From positions 3,678,001 to 3,742,000 of the forward strand of contig NZ_CP018319.1 in the NCBI RefSeq assembly GCF_001952935.1: a stretch of DNA of 64,000 nucleotides, written 5' to 3'. This DNA is from Pseudomonas frederiksbergensis (GTDB lineage: Bacteria; Pseudomonadota; Gammaproteobacteria; Pseudomonadales; Pseudomonadaceae). The position numbers and the translations under genes are program-made. Positions 18,927 through 28,515 of this stretch are shown here, piece after piece. Below the pieces are notes generated by a model. The model was given only the letters and a program-made list of their open reading frames with translations, searched no databases and had not been told where the DNA came from. Each line of letters opens with the position of its first letter. Position 1 is the stretch's first letter.

Positions 18927-19606
18927 ATGCCGCCGACACCTTTAGCCTCACCCATGAAGATGCCCAGGCCATCGACGACTGCTGGAACCGCATCGGTATC
19001 CACGGCGACAAGTCCTGCCCGCTACTGAGCGATCACATTCACTGCCGCAATTGCGCGGTGTATTCGGCCGCCGCGACGCGCTTGCTCGATCGCTACTCGC
19101 TACAGCAGGAAGACCGCGGTCAAGCCTCCAGCACGCTCGAGAGCGAGGTGAAAACCCGTTCACTGCTGATGTTCCGCCTGGGCGAAGAATGGCTGGCCCT
19201 GGCCACTCGCAGTCTGGTGGAAGTGGCGCCGCTGCAAGCGATTCATTCCCTGCCGCACCAACGCTCCCGGGCTTTGCTCGGCGTGGCGAATGTGCGCGGC
19301 GCGTTGGTGGCGTGCCTGTCGCTGGTGGAATTGCTCGGGCTCGACGGCGCCAGCAGCGCGGCGTCCGGTGCGCGGGTCATGCCGCGCATGCTGATCATCG
19401 CCGCACACGGCGGGCCGGTAGTGGTGCCGGTGGATGAAGTGGACGGGATTCACGCCATCGACGAGCGCGTCCTCGAGGCGGCGTCCCGCTCTGGTACGCA
19501 GGCCAGCGCCAAATACACCCGTGGCGTGTTGCAATTCAAAGGTCGCAGCCTGCGTTGGCTGGATGAAGAACAGCTGTTGTCCGCCGTGACCCGGAGCCTT
19601 ACATGA
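18923..19606 (+). CDS. wspD: WspD, second CheW-like coupling protein with N-terminal cysteine cluster
   Basis: A 227-residue coupling protein. The C-terminal 150 residues are a CheW domain (LLMFRLGEEWLALATRSLVE, then LLGVANVRGALVACLSLVEL). The first 60 residues are not part of CheW. They contain four cysteines at 20, 32, 41 and 44 and histidines at 38 and 40, in the segment SCPLLSDHIHCRNCAVY. This looks like a possible metal or iron-sulfur site; no function has been established from what I can see. WspD couples WspA to WspE and is reported to help receptor localisation. Its ends overlap wspC and wspE by 4 nt. Confidence 0.92.
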   Translation: MNAADTFSLTHEDAQAIDDCWNRIGIHGDKSCPLLSDHIHCRNCAVYSAAATRLLDRYSLQQEDRGQASSTLESEVKTRSLLMFRLGEEWLALATRSLVEVAPLQAIHSLPHQRSRALLGVANVRGALVACLSLVELLGLDGASSAASGARVMPRMLIIAAHGGPVVVPVDEVDGIHAIDERVLEAASRSGTQASAKYTRGVLQFKGRSLRWLDEEQLLSAVTRSLT

Positions 19607-21891
19607 CCCCCGAGCAAATGCGCGACGCCTCTTTGCTGGAACTGTTCAGTCTGGAAGCCGAGGCCCAGACGCTGGTGCTGAGCGCAGGTCTTCTGGCGCT
19701 GGAGCGCGACCCGACCCAGGCCGATCATCTCGAATCGTGCATGCGCGCGGCGCACTCGCTCAAGGGCGCGGCGCGGATTGTCGGCGTCGATGCCGGGGTC
19801 AGCGTCGCGCATGTGATGGAGGATTGCCTGGTCAGTGCCCAGGAAGGGCGCCTGTACCTGCGGCCCGAGCACATCGATGCCTTGTTGCAAGGCACCGATT
19901 TGCTGATGCGCATTGCGACGCCGGACAACAACCCTGAACCGGCGGAAATCGAGGCCTATGGGGTGTTGATGGCGCTGTTGCTGGATCCGATGGCGGTGCC
20001 CGCGCCGGTCACTGCGCCAGTCGCGCCAGTGATGGCGGAACTTCAGCTCGAAGCACCTGCGCCCAAGGCCGATGCACCAATCCCAGTCGCCGAACCGCAA
20101 TCCGCAGAACCGCCACGCAAGGCCAAGCGCACTACCGAAAATGGCGAGCGGGTGCTGCGAGTCACGGCCGAACGCCTGAACAGCCTGCTTGATCTGTCGA
20201 GCAAATCCCTGGTGGAAACCCTGCGGCTCAAACCGCACCTGGCCACCATGCAACGCCTCAAGCGCATGCAGAACAACGGCCTGCGAGCCCTGGAAAATCT
20301 CAACGTCCACCTCAAGGAACATGCCTTGAGCCTGGAAGCACAGGAAGCCCTCGAAGTCGCTCGTCGGCTATTGGCTGAGTCTCAGCAATTGCTGGCGGAA
20401 AAGAACGCTGAGCTGGATGAGTTCGCCTGGCAGGCCAGTCAACGGGCGCAAGTGTTGTACGACACCGCGCTGGCCTGTCGCATGCGGCCGTTTGCCGATG
20501 TGTTGACCGGGCAGGAGCGCATGGTTCGCGACCTCGGTCGCAGCCTTGGCAAGCATGTGCGGCTGGAGATCGAGGGCGAGAAAACCCAGGTCGACCGTGA
20601 CGTATTGGAAAAGCTGGAAGCGCCGCTGACTCACCTGCTGCGCAATGCCGTGGATCACGGCATCGAATCCCCGGAACAACGGCTATTGGCGGGCAAACCC
20701 GCTGAAGGCCTGATCCGTTTGCGTGCATCCCATCAGGCCGGTTTGCTGGTGCTGGAGCTGAGCGATGACGGCAATGGCGTCGATCTGGAAAAGGTCCGCC
20801 GCAGCATCATCGAACGCCAATTGTCCCCGGCCGAAACCGCCGCGCAATTGAGTGAGGAAGAGCTGCTGACCTTCCTGTTCTTGCCGGGTTTCAGCCTGCG
20901 CAACACAGTCACCGAAGTCTCCGGGCGCGGCGTCGGGCTGGATGCGGTCCAGCACATGGTCCGCCAGGTGCGCGGCGCGGTCGTGCTGGAGCAGGTGGCG
21001 GGCGAGGGCAGTCGTTTTCACCTCGAAGTGCCGCTGACCCTGTCGGTGGTGCGCAGTCTGGTGGTGGAAGTCGGCGACGAGGCGTATGCCTTCCCGCTGG
21101 CCCACATCGAACGGATGTGCGATCTGGAGTCGGCGGACATTGTCCAGGTCGAAGGTCGTCAGCATTTCTGGCACGAAGGCCGGCATGTCGGGCTGGTCGC
21201 CGCCAGTCAGCTGTTGCAGCGTCCAGCGGGCCAGAACAGTCAGCAAACCCTCAAAGTGGTGGTGATTCGCGAGCGCGAGGCGATTTACGGCGTGGCGGTC
21301 GAGCGGTTTATCGGCGAGCGGACGTTGGTCGTGTTGCCGCTGGACGAGCGTCTGGGCAAGGTGCAGGACATTTCCGCCGGGGCCTTGCTCGACGATGGTT
21401 CGGTGGTGCTGATCGTCGATGTCGAAGACATGCTGCGTTCGGTGGACAAACTGCTCAATACCGGGCGTCTTGAGCGCATCGCCCGACAGGGCAACCAGGC
21501 GGTTGAAGCGGCTCGAAAACGGATTCTGGTGGTCGACGATTCGCTGACGGTGCGTGAGCTGCAACGCAAGTTGCTACTCAATCGCGGCTACGACGTGGCG
21601 GTGGCGGTGGACGGAATGGATGGCTGGAACGCATTGCGATCGGAGGATTTCGATCTGCTGATCACCGATATCGATATGCCGCGCATGGATGGCATCGAGC
21701 TGGTGTCTTTGCTGCGTCGGGACAATCGCCTGCAATCCCTGCCGGTGATGGTGGTGTCTTACAAGGATCGTGAAGAGGACCGTCGCCGTGGACTGGACGC
21801 TGGAGCCGACTATTATCTAGCCAAGGCCAGTTTTCATGACGACGCCCTGCTTGACGCGGTGGTTGAGCTCATTGGAGGAGCGCGTGCATGA
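19603..21891 (+). CDS. wspE: WspE, hybrid CheA-type histidine kinase with receiver
   Basis: A 762-residue hybrid kinase. An HPt domain at about 1-110 has the phospho-accepting His51 in AAHSLKGAARI. An Ala/Pro-rich linker (125-175) leads to the dimerisation helices and the ATPase domain, with N box HLLRNAVDHGIESPEQRL, DDGNGVDL and SGRGVGLDAV. A CheW-like regulatory domain follows, then a C-terminal receiver from about 637 with phospho-acceptor Asp689 in TDIDMPRMDG. It passes phosphate to WspR (output) and WspF (methylesterase). Domain order and length match WspE of other pseudomonads. Confidence 0.95.
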   Translation: MTPEQMRDASLLELFSLEAEAQTLVLSAGLLALERDPTQADHLESCMRAAHSLKGAARIVGVDAGVSVAHVMEDCLVSAQEGRLYLRPEHIDALLQGTDLLMRIATPDNNPEPAEIEAYGVLMALLLDPMAVPAPVTAPVAPVMAELQLEAPAPKADAPIPVAEPQSAEPPRKAKRTTENGERVLRVTAERLNSLLDLSSKSLVETLRLKPHLATMQRLKRMQNNGLRALENLNVHLKEHALSLEAQEALEVARRLLAESQQLLAEKNAELDEFAWQASQRAQVLYDTALACRMRPFADVLTGQERMVRDLGRSLGKHVRLEIEGEKTQVDRDVLEKLEAPLTHLLRNAVDHGIESPEQRLLAGKPAEGLIRLRASHQAGLLVLELSDDGNGVDLEKVRRSIIERQLSPAETAAQLSEEELLTFLFLPGFSLRNTVTEVSGRGVGLDAVQHMVRQVRGAVVLEQVAGEGSRFHLEVPLTLSVVRSLVVEVGDEAYAFPLAHIERMCDLESADIVQVEGRQHFWHEGRHVGLVAASQLLQRPAGQNSQQTLKVVVIREREAIYGVAVERFIGERTLVVLPLDERLGKVQDISAGALLDDGSVVLIVDVEDMLRSVDKLLNTGRLERIARQGNQAVEAARKRILVVDDSLTVRELQRKLLLNRGYDVAVAVDGMDGWNALRSEDFDLLITDIDMPRMDGIELVSLLRRDNRLQSLPVMVVSYKDREEDRRRGLDAGADYYLAKASFHDDALLDAVVELIGGARA

Positions 21892-22898
21892 AAATAGCGA
21901 TCGTCAACGACATGCCCATGGCGGTGGAGGCCCTGCGCCGCGCCTTGGCTTTCGATCCGGCGCACGAGGTGGTCTGGGTCGCCAGCAATGGGGCCGAGGC
22001 GGTGCAGCGCTGCGCTGAAAATACGCCGGATCTGATTCTGATGGACCTGATCATGCCCGTGATGGACGGCGTGGAGGCGACTCGGCGGATCATGGCCGAG
22101 ACGCCGTGCGCGATTGTCATCGTTACGGTCGACCGCGAGCAGAACGTGCATCGGGTGTTCGAAGCCATGGGCCACGGAGCGCTGGATGTGGTCGATACGC
22201 CGGCCATCGGTGCCGGCAATGCCCAGGAGGCAGCAGCCCCGTTACTGCGCAAGATCATGAACATCGGTTGGCTGATCGGTGACCGGGGCAATCGCGAGCG
22301 AGCCGCCCCGAGCCCGCACCGCAGTTCAGGTTCGCGCCAGCGCCTGGTCGCCATTGGCTCATCGGCAGGTGGGCCGGCGGCGCTGGAAGTATTGCTCAAG
22401 GGGCTGCCGCAAAATTTTTCGGCGGCCATCGTGCTGGTGCAGCATGTCGACCAGGTGTTCGCCGCCGGCATGGCCGAATGGCTCAGCAGCGCCAGCGGCC
22501 TGGATGTGCGCCTGGCCCAGGAAGGTGAGCCTCCGCAGGCCGGCTCGGTGTTGCTGGCGGGCACTAACCACCATATTCGCTTGTTGAAAAACGGCACGCT
22601 GGCCTACACCGCCGAACCGGTCAACGAGATCTACCGACCCTCGATCGATGTGTTTTTCGAGAGTGTGGCCAGTTACTGGAACGGCGATGCCGTGGGTGTT
22701 TTGCTCACTGGCATGGGACGCGATGGCGCACAGGGGCTTAAACTCATGCGCCAACAGGGCTACCTGACCATCGCTCAGGACCAGAACAGCAGTGCGGTGT
22801 ACGGAATGCCGAAGGCGGCAGCGGCCATCGATGCCGCGATGGAAATCCGTCCACTGGACAAGATAGCGCCACGATTGCTGGAGATATTCCCCAAATGA
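21888..22898 (+). CDS. wspF: WspF, CheB-type methylesterase
   Basis: A 336-residue response-regulator methylesterase that demethylates WspA and dampens the pathway. The receiver domain (1-125) has phospho-acceptor Asp53 in LILMDLIMPVMDG. The esterase domain (150-336) has the catalytic serine in VAIGSSAGGPAAL (about Ser159), His186 in VLVQHVDQVF and Asp279 in GMGRDGAQG. All catalytic residues are present, so this copy appears functional. In P. fluorescens, loss-of-function changes in wspF lock WspR on and give wrinkly-spreader colonies. The start overlaps wspE by 4 nt. Confidence 0.95.
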   Translation: MKIAIVNDMPMAVEALRRALAFDPAHEVVWVASNGAEAVQRCAENTPDLILMDLIMPVMDGVEATRRIMAETPCAIVIVTVDREQNVHRVFEAMGHGALDVVDTPAIGAGNAQEAAAPLLRKIMNIGWLIGDRGNRERAAPSPHRSSGSRQRLVAIGSSAGGPAALEVLLKGLPQNFSAAIVLVQHVDQVFAAGMAEWLSSASGLDVRLAQEGEPPQAGSVLLAGTNHHIRLLKNGTLAYTAEPVNEIYRPSIDVFFESVASYWNGDAVGVLLTGMGRDGAQGLKLMRQQGYLTIAQDQNSSAVYGMPKAAAAIDAAMEIRPLDKIAPRLLEIFPK

Positions 22899-22946
22899 AG
22901 AACTTTCACAGCAATCCTGGACCAAGTAGTACTCAGGTGACTGCCT

Positions 22947-23948
22947 ATGAATGACTTACAGCTCGACGGCTTCAAAACCGACGAAAACGCCGCCATGGTG
23001 TTGTTGGTAGACGATCAGGCAATGATCGGCGAGGCGGTGCGCCGCGGGTTGTCGAACGAAGAAAACATCGACTTCCATTTCTGCTCCGACCCGCACCAGG
23101 CCATCGCCCAGGCGATCCGTATAAAACCGACGGTGATTCTCCAGGATCTGGTGATGCCCGGTCTTGACGGCTTGAGCCTGGTGCGCGAGTACCGCAACCA
23201 TCCGGCGACCAAGGACATCCCGATCATTGTCCTGTCGACCAAGGAAGACCCGTTGATCAAGAGCGCGGCGTTTGCGGCTGGGGCCAATGATTACCTGGTC
23301 AAGCTGCCGGACAACATCGAACTGGTGGCGCGCATCCGCTATCACTCGCGCTCCTACATGACGTTGCTGCAGCGTGACGCCGCGTATCGCGCGCTGCGGG
23401 TCAGCCAGCAGCAGTTGCTCGACACCAACCTGGTGCTGCAACGCTTGATGAACTCGGATGGCTTGACCGGGCTGTCGAACCGTCGGCATTTCGACGAATA
23501 CCTGGAGCTTGAGTGGCGCCGTTCGCTGCGCGACCAGAGTCAACTGTCCCTGCTGATGATCGATGTGGATTACTTCAAGTCCTACAACGACAGTTTCGGT
23601 CACCTTGAAGGCGATGAAGCCTTGCGCAAAGTGGCCACGGCGATCCGTGATGCCAGCGCCCGACCTTCGGACCTGCCGGCCCGTTACGGCGGCGAAGAGT
23701 TCGCCCTGGTGCTGCCCAACACGTCGCCGGGCGGGGCCCGGATGGTGGCGGAAAAACTGCGCCAGACCGTAGCTTCGCTAAAAATTCCGCATATTTCCCC
23801 GATTGAAGGTTCGAGCCTGACCATCAGCATCGGCCTGTCGACCATGACCCCGCAACCGGGCGGCGATTGCCGTCAATTGATCTCGGCGGCAGACAAGGGG
23901 CTGTATCTGGCGAAGAACAATGGGCGCAATCAGGTTGGGATCGAATAA
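22947..23948 (+). CDS. wspR: WspR, GGDEF response regulator (diguanylate cyclase)
   Basis: A 333-residue output regulator that makes cyclic di-GMP from two GTP when phosphorylated by WspE. The receiver domain (1-135) has Asp67 in [14 protein letters not shown] coiled-coil stalk (about 138-170, [19 protein letters not shown]) supports multimerisation. The cyclase domain carries GGEEF at 248-252 and an intact RxxD inhibitory site (RPSD, 239-242) five residues upstream, so product inhibition should operate. It lies 48 nt after wspF, the only gap in the operon, and could carry its own ribosome loading. Confidence 0.96.
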   Translation: MNDLQLDGFKTDENAAMVLLVDDQAMIGEAVRRGLSNEENIDFHFCSDPHQAIAQAIRIKPTVILQDLVMPGLDGLSLVREYRNHPATKDIPIIVLSTKEDPLIKSAAFAAGANDYLVKLPDNIELVARIRYHSRSYMTLLQRDAAYRALRVSQQQLLDTNLVLQRLMNSDGLTGLSNRRHFDEYLELEWRRSLRDQSQLSLLMIDVDYFKSYNDSFGHLEGDEALRKVATAIRDASARPSDLPARYGGEEFALVLPNTSPGGARMVAEKLRQTVASLKIPHISPIEGSSLTISIGLSTMTPQPGGDCRQLISAADKGLYLAKNNGRNQVGIE

Positions 23949-23976
23949 CCCACAAACCACCTCACGCCGTAGCACC

Positions 23977-24152
23977 GTAGCAGCTGTCGAGCCCCGCGAG
24001 GCTGCGTTCGGTGCGGGCCGCGTTCGGACGCAGCCGTCGTAAAACCAGGCAACGCGGTCTTCCAGACAAACCGCGTGCGCAGGACTGGCGAGGACTTCGT
24101 CCTCGAACGCGGCCTCGCGGCCTCGCGGGCTCGCGGGCTCGACCGCTGCTAC
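23977..24152. repeat. 176-bp GC-rich inverted-repeat element
   Basis: GTAGCAGCTGTCGAGCCCC at the left and its near complement ending GACCGCTGCTAC at the right bound an imperfect palindrome. The right arm carries about 15 extra bases as four 8-nt units at 24109-24140 (GCGGCCTC twice, then GCGGGCTC twice). It belongs to neither REP family of this window. With it, the 323-bp gap between wspR and prfB is mostly repeat, plus a TATACT-like -10 for prfB at 24227-24232. Confidence 0.75.
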
Positions 24153-24271
24153 AAGTGTTCGCCGTTTAGCCAAAACCATTCGCCCCTAAAGCCGCCAGGC
24201 GGGCTGCCGTGACAGCCTGTTTACGTTATACTCGCCGGCTTTCAAAAGTTCGCCAACGAGTGCTGCCCGCC

Positions 24272-25367
24272 ATGGAAATCAACCCGATCCTTAACAGTAT
24301 CAAGGACCTGTCCGAGCGCTCCGAAACTATTCGGGGGTATCTTTGACTACGATCAAAAGCATGAGCGTCTGACTGAAGTCAATCGCGAGCTTGAAGATCC
24401 GTCTGTCTGGAACAACCCGACGTACGCTCAGGAGCTGGGCCGCGAGCGGTCGCTGCTGGCTCAGATCGTCGAAACCCTCGACGAAATGCACACAGGCCTG
24501 GCCGACGCCAAAGACCTGCTGCTGATGTCCGCCGAAGAAGATGACCAGGCCGCCGTCGATGACGTCGCTGCCGAAGTCGAGCGCCTGCGCGAATCCCTGG
24601 AAAAACTCGAATTCCGTCGCATGTTCAGCGGTGAGATGGACGCCAACAACGCCTACCTGGACATCCAGGCCGGCTCTGGCGGTACCGAGGCTCAGGACTG
24701 GGCCAACATCCTGCTGCGTATGTACCTGCGCTGGGCCGACAAACGCGGTTTCGACGCGACCATCATGGAACTGTCGGCCGGTGAAGTCGCCGGTATCAAA
24801 GGCGCTACCGTGCACATCAAGGGCGAATACGCCTTTGGCTGGTTGCGTACCGAAATCGGCGTGCACCGCCTGGTGCGCAAGAGCCCGTACGATTCCGGCA
24901 ACCGTCGCCATACCTCGTTCTCGGCCGTGTTCGTGTCGCCGGAAATCGATGACAACATCGAAATCGACATCAACCCGTCGGACCTGCGCATCGATACCTA
25001 TCGCTCCTCCGGTGCCGGTGGTCAGCACGTAAACACCACCGACTCGGCCGTGCGTATTACGCACGTACCGACCAACACCGTGGTCAGTTGCCAGAACGAA
25101 CGCTCCCAGCACGCGAACAAAGACACCGCGATGAAAATGTTGCGGGCGCGCTTGTACGAGCAGGAAATACAGAAACGCAACGCCGCCTCCCAGGCCCTGG
25201 AAGACACCAAGTCGGACATCGGCTGGGGTCACCAGATCCGTTCTTACGTGCTCGACCAGTCGCGAATCAAGGATTTGCGTACTAACGTCGAACGCAGTGA
25301 CTGCGACAAGGTGCTCGACGGCGACATCGACGAATACCTGGTGGCCAGCCTGAAGCAAGGCCTGTAA
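24272..25367 (+). CDS. prfB: Peptide chain release factor 2, with programmed +1 frameshift
   Basis: RF2 recognises UGA and UAA stops and triggers peptide release. The coding sequence is joined from 24272-24343 (24 codons, starting [10 protein letters not shown]) and 24345-25367 (340 residues), giving 364 residues, the usual length. An in-frame UGA at 24344-24346 is bypassed by skipping base 24344. The catalytic motif is GAGGQHVN. The tripeptide that reads the stop codon in E. coli RF2 is SPF; here the equivalent position reads SPY ([12 protein letters not shown]), a conservative change. The arrangement prfB-lysS follows the common gene order and suggests cotranscription across 71 nt. Confidence 0.96.
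24333..24347 (+). promoter_or_regulatory. prfB programmed +1 frameshift site
   Basis: GGGGGTAT acts as an internal Shine-Dalgarno-like sequence just before the slip codon CTT, followed by TGA and C (CTTTGAC). Spacing and order equal the known autoregulatory site: when RF2 is scarce the ribosome pauses at UGA and shifts +1, which restores RF2 synthesis. Confidence 0.95.
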
Positions 25368-25438
25368 ACCGCCAGTCAAGACCTTAAGTCCCCTGCCACC
25401 CGCGGGGGCAACGAACCTGTGATGGAATATTTAAAGAC

Positions 25439-26941
25439 ATGAGCGACCTAGAACTCGACCCGCAAGCCCTGCAACAGGAAGAAAACTCCCTGATCGCCCT
25501 GCGCAAGGAAAAGCTGGCTGCCGAGCGCGCCAAGGGCAATGCCTTCCCGAACGACTTCCGCCGCGACAACTACTGCGAAGACTTGCAGAAACAGTACGCG
25601 GACAAGACCAAGGAAGAGCTGGCAGAGGCTGCGATCCCGGTCAAGGTTGCCGGTCGCATCATGCTCAACCGTGGCTCGTTCATGGTGATCCAGGACATGA
25701 CCGGTCGCATTCAGGTCTACGTCAACCGTAAAACCCTTTCCGAAGAAACCCTGGCCTCGGTGAAAACCTGGGACATGGGCGACATCATCGCAGCCGTTGG
25801 CACCCTGGCCCGTTCCGGCAAGGGCGACCTGTACGTCGAAATGACTGAAGTGCGCCTGCTGACCAAGTCCCTGCGTCCGCTGCCGGACAAACATCACGGC
25901 CTGACCGACACTGAACAGCGCTATCGCCAGCGTTACGTTGACCTGATCGTCAACGAAGAAGTGCGCCAGACTTTCCGCGTACGTTCGCAAGTGATTGCGC
26001 ACATCCGCAGCTTCCTGATGCAGCGCGACTTCCTGGAAGTGGAAACGCCGATGCTGCAAACCATTCCAGGTGGCGCGGCAGCCAAGCCGTTCGAGACTCA
26101 CCACAACGCGCTGGACCTGGAAATGTTCCTGCGTATCGCGCCTGAGCTGTACCTCAAGCGTCTGGTGGTCGGTGGTTTTGAAAAGGTCTTCGAGATCAAC
26201 CGCAACTTCCGTAACGAAGGCGTTTCGACTCGTCACAACCCTGAATTCACCATGTTGGAGTTCTATCAGGCTTACGCCGACTACGAAGACAACATGGACC
26301 TGACCGAAGAACTGTTCCGCGAACTGGCGCAGCTGGTTCTGGGCAGCACCGACGTGCCGTACGGCGACAAGGTGTTCCACTTCGGCGAACCGTTCGTGCG
26401 TCTGTCGGTGTTCGACTCGATCCTCAAGTACAACCCTGAGCTGACCGCTGACGACCTGACTGATATCGAGAAGGCCCGCGCCATCGCCAAGAAGGCCGGC
26501 GCCAAGGTGCTGGGCTTCGAAGGTCTGGGCAAATTGCAGGTGATGATTTTCGAAGAACTGGTCGAGCACAAGCTGGAGCAGCCGCACTTCATTACTCAAT
26601 ACCCGTTCGAAGTGTCGCCGCTGGCCCGTCGTAACGACGACAACCCGAACGTCACCGACCGTTTCGAACTGTTCATCGGTGGCCGCGAAATCGCCAACGC
26701 CTACTCCGAGTTGAACGACGCGGAAGACCAGGCCGAGCGCTTCATGGCGCAGGTGGCTGACAAGGACGCCGGCGACGACGAGGCCATGCACTACGACGCC
26801 GACTTCGTTCGCGCGCTGGAGTACGGCATGCCGCCAACGGCCGGTGAAGGTATCGGCATCGACCGTCTGGTGATGCTGCTGACCAACTCCCCGTCGATCC
26901 GCGACGTGATCCTGTTCCCGCACATGCGGCCTCAAGCGTAA
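25439..26941 (+). CDS. lysS: Lysyl-tRNA synthetase, class II
   Basis: A 500-residue class II synthetase that charges tRNA-Lys. The N-terminal OB-fold anticodon-binding domain spans about 60-170 ([20 protein letters not shown]). The catalytic core has motif 2 [18 protein letters not shown] and motif 3 [20 protein letters not shown], with the conserved HMRP ending. Length and motifs are those of bacterial LysRS. The ribosome site is weak (GGAA). Transcription probably comes through prfB. A strong terminator follows 10 nt after the stop. Confidence 0.97.
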   Translation: MSDLELDPQALQQEENSLIALRKEKLAAERAKGNAFPNDFRRDNYCEDLQKQYADKTKEELAEAAIPVKVAGRIMLNRGSFMVIQDMTGRIQVYVNRKTLSEETLASVKTWDMGDIIAAVGTLARSGKGDLYVEMTEVRLLTKSLRPLPDKHHGLTDTEQRYRQRYVDLIVNEEVRQTFRVRSQVIAHIRSFLMQRDFLEVETPMLQTIPGGAAAKPFETHHNALDLEMFLRIAPELYLKRLVVGGFEKVFEINRNFRNEGVSTRHNPEFTMLEFYQAYADYEDNMDLTEELFRELAQLVLGSTDVPYGDKVFHFGEPFVRLSVFDSILKYNPELTADDLTDIEKARAIAKKAGAKVLGFEGLGKLQVMIFEELVEHKLEQPHFITQYPFEVSPLARRNDDNPNVTDRFELFIGGREIANAYSELNDAEDQAERFMAQVADKDAGDDEAMHYDADFVRALEYGMPPTAGEGIGIDRLVMLLTNSPSIRDVILFPHMRPQA

Positions 26942-26951
26942 GTGTTTCGAT

Positions 26952-26983
26952 AAAAAAGCCGCCTAAAACAGGCGGCTTTTTAT
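26952..26983 (+). terminator. Rho-independent terminator of prfB-lysS
   Basis: AAAAGCCGCC and GGCGGCTTTT pair around a 7-nt loop and are followed by TATT. This is a classic terminator shape. Confidence 0.93.
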
Positions 26984-27012
26984 TGCCTGTCTGGTACAAA
27001 CGTATCAATTGG

Positions 27013-27027
27013 TTACTTTTCAAGTAA
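27013..27027. promoter_or_regulatory. Candidate operator for the TetR regulator
   Basis: TTACTT-TTC-AAGTAA is a perfect 6+6 dyad that lies 16 nt before the GTG of the TetR gene, just where an autorepressor would bind. No experimental match is known to me. Confidence 0.4.
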
Positions 27028-27043
27028 GAGAGGAATACCTGTC

Positions 27044-27760
27044 GTGAACCGTGCAATTGCTCAAGAGGGTGCAGCGGACGTCGCCACTGCGGTCGCTGAA
27101 AGTGTTCAGTACCAGGGTCGCAAGGCCAGCCGACAGGGCAGTGAACAGCGTCGACAGGACATTCTCGATGCGGCGATGCGCATTGTCGTGCGCGATGGCG
27201 TGCGGGCTGTGCGTCACCGCGCGGTGGCCGCCGAGGCCGGTGTGCCGCTGTCGGCCACCACTTACTATTTCAAGGACATCGATGACCTGCTCACCGATAC
27301 CTTTGCCCAATACGTGGAACGCAGCGCGGCGTTCATGGCCAAGTTGTGGACCAGCAACGAAGGCCTGCTGCGCGAGATGGTTGCTTATGGCGATGGCAGC
27401 CCTGAGTCGCGTTCACAGCTGGCCGACGATATCGCGAGACTGACCGCCGATTATGTGCAGCGTCAATTGCACAACCGTCGCGAACACTTGATGGCCGAGC
27501 AGGCGTTCCGTCAGGAGGCGCTATTGAACCCGCGTCTGGCGGAGTTGGTGCGCTCGCATCAGCAAATTCTTCTGCAAGGCACCTGCCATTTTTTCGAGGT
27601 GTTGGGTTCCCGCGAACCACAACAGGATGCCAAAGTGTTGACGGCGATTATCGGACGGATGGAATATCAGGGCCTGCTCAACGACGCCGAGCCTGTCGCC
27701 GAAGCCGAAATGCTCGGCATCCTCACGCGGTATATGCACCTGGTATTGGCGTCGGTGTAA
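27044..27760 (+). CDS. TetR-family transcriptional regulator
   Basis: A 238-residue regulator with an unusually long N-terminal tail. The helix-turn-helix domain is at about 40-85 (ILDAAMRIVVRDGVRAVRHR, AVAAEAGVPLSATTYYFKDI), and the all-helical ligand domain fills the rest. It starts with GTG at 27044, after GAGAGGA. The position directly after lysS is, as I recall, kept in other pseudomonads. The ligand and targets are unknown. The nearby lipoprotein gene at 27924 is separated by a REP doublet and need not be a target. Confidence 0.85.
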   Translation: MNRAIAQEGAADVATAVAESVQYQGRKASRQGSEQRRQDILDAAMRIVVRDGVRAVRHRAVAAEAGVPLSATTYYFKDIDDLLTDTFAQYVERSAAFMAKLWTSNEGLLREMVAYGDGSPESRSQLADDIARLTADYVQRQLHNRREHLMAEQAFRQEALLNPRLAELVRSHQQILLQGTCHFFEVLGSREPQQDAKVLTAIIGRMEYQGLLNDAEPVAEAEMLGILTRYMHLVLASV

Positions 27761-27782
27761 CCCTTGTGGGCGCCACACCTCC

Positions 27783-27872
27783 TGTGGGAGTGAGCCTGCT
27801 CGCGATAGCGGTTTAACATTCAACATTGATGTTGGCTGACACACCGCTATCGCGAGCAGGCTCGCTCCCACA
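27783..27872. repeat. REP/REPIN doublet
   Basis: Inverted REP units enclose the loop GGTTTAACATTCAACATTGA and beyond, which ends CTGACACACC. The same loop recurs in the element at 29811. Confidence 0.9.
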
Positions 27873-27923
27873 AGGGGAGTTGGTGTTCACTTGAGGTCCG
27901 CGTGTATTCAAAGGGAGTGTTGA

Positions 27924-28478
27924 ATGAAAGCCTGGCGTGTCGTTGTGATCGCCTTGTCGTTCCTGCTGCTCAGCGGCTGTCTGGTGACCTTCAAGGAGCC
28001 GCTGCCCTCGAGCGAGCCCGCGCCTGAAGGGTTGCTCGGCAAATGGACCAGCACCAACGCCTGGGGCGAGCCGATGAATCTGGAGCTGACACGCCTGGGC
28101 GACAATCACTATCAGGCCGTCAGCTACTTCAAGGCTAAACCCAAGGAGCGTGAAGCCTATCCCTTCACGGTGACCCGCCATGGCAGTCGCTGGTACTTGT
28201 CGGCCAAAGTGCCGGCGCAGTTCGGTGGGCATTTCACTATCGCCGGTTTTGAACTCACCGATAAGCATGAGCTGGTGGTCTACAACCTCGACCTCGAGCA
28301 GATCAACCAGGCCCTGAGGGAAAAAATCCTCAGCGGCGAAGGCTTCCAGACCGACGATGGCGACGGCGTATTGGTCAACAACACGCTGGACCAGGTCTTC
28401 GCCTACCTTGACGACCCGGCCAATTCCGATGTGTTCGTCGAGGCCGTGCGCTATCAGCGCCTGGCCAAAGCCAAATAA
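27924..28478 (+). CDS. Conserved Pseudomonas lipoprotein
   Basis: A 184-residue lipoprotein of unknown function. The signal MKAWRVVVIALSFLLLSGC has a clear lipobox with Cys19 as the lipidated residue; the next residue is Leu, not Asp, so outer-membrane sorting is expected. The mature part begins with a Pro-rich stretch and then LLGKWTSTNAWGEPMNLELT, resembling a small beta-rich domain. GGGAG is 7 nt before the ATG. It ends 37 nt before the metallopeptidase gene start and probably shares its transcript. Confidence 0.8.
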   Translation: MKAWRVVVIALSFLLLSGCLVTFKEPLPSSEPAPEGLLGKWTSTNAWGEPMNLELTRLGDNHYQAVSYFKAKPKEREAYPFTVTRHGSRWYLSAKVPAQFGGHFTIAGFELTDKHELVVYNLDLEQINQALREKILSGEGFQTDDGDGVLVNNTLDQVFAYLDDPANSDVFVEAVRYQRLAKAK

Positions 28479-28515
28479 ACCCAGCACGTAAATGGTTTTT
28501 CTACAGGAGTTTCGG

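Noticed and set aside
24272..24346. prfB seen as a broken gene because of the stop at codon 25
   Set aside because: The GGGGGTAT-CTT-TGA-C context is the known programmed +1 frameshift site, so the gene is intact.
25448..26935. Leftward open frame of nearly 500 codons opposite lysS
   Set aside because: It covers exactly the lysS coding region and is explained by its codon bias.
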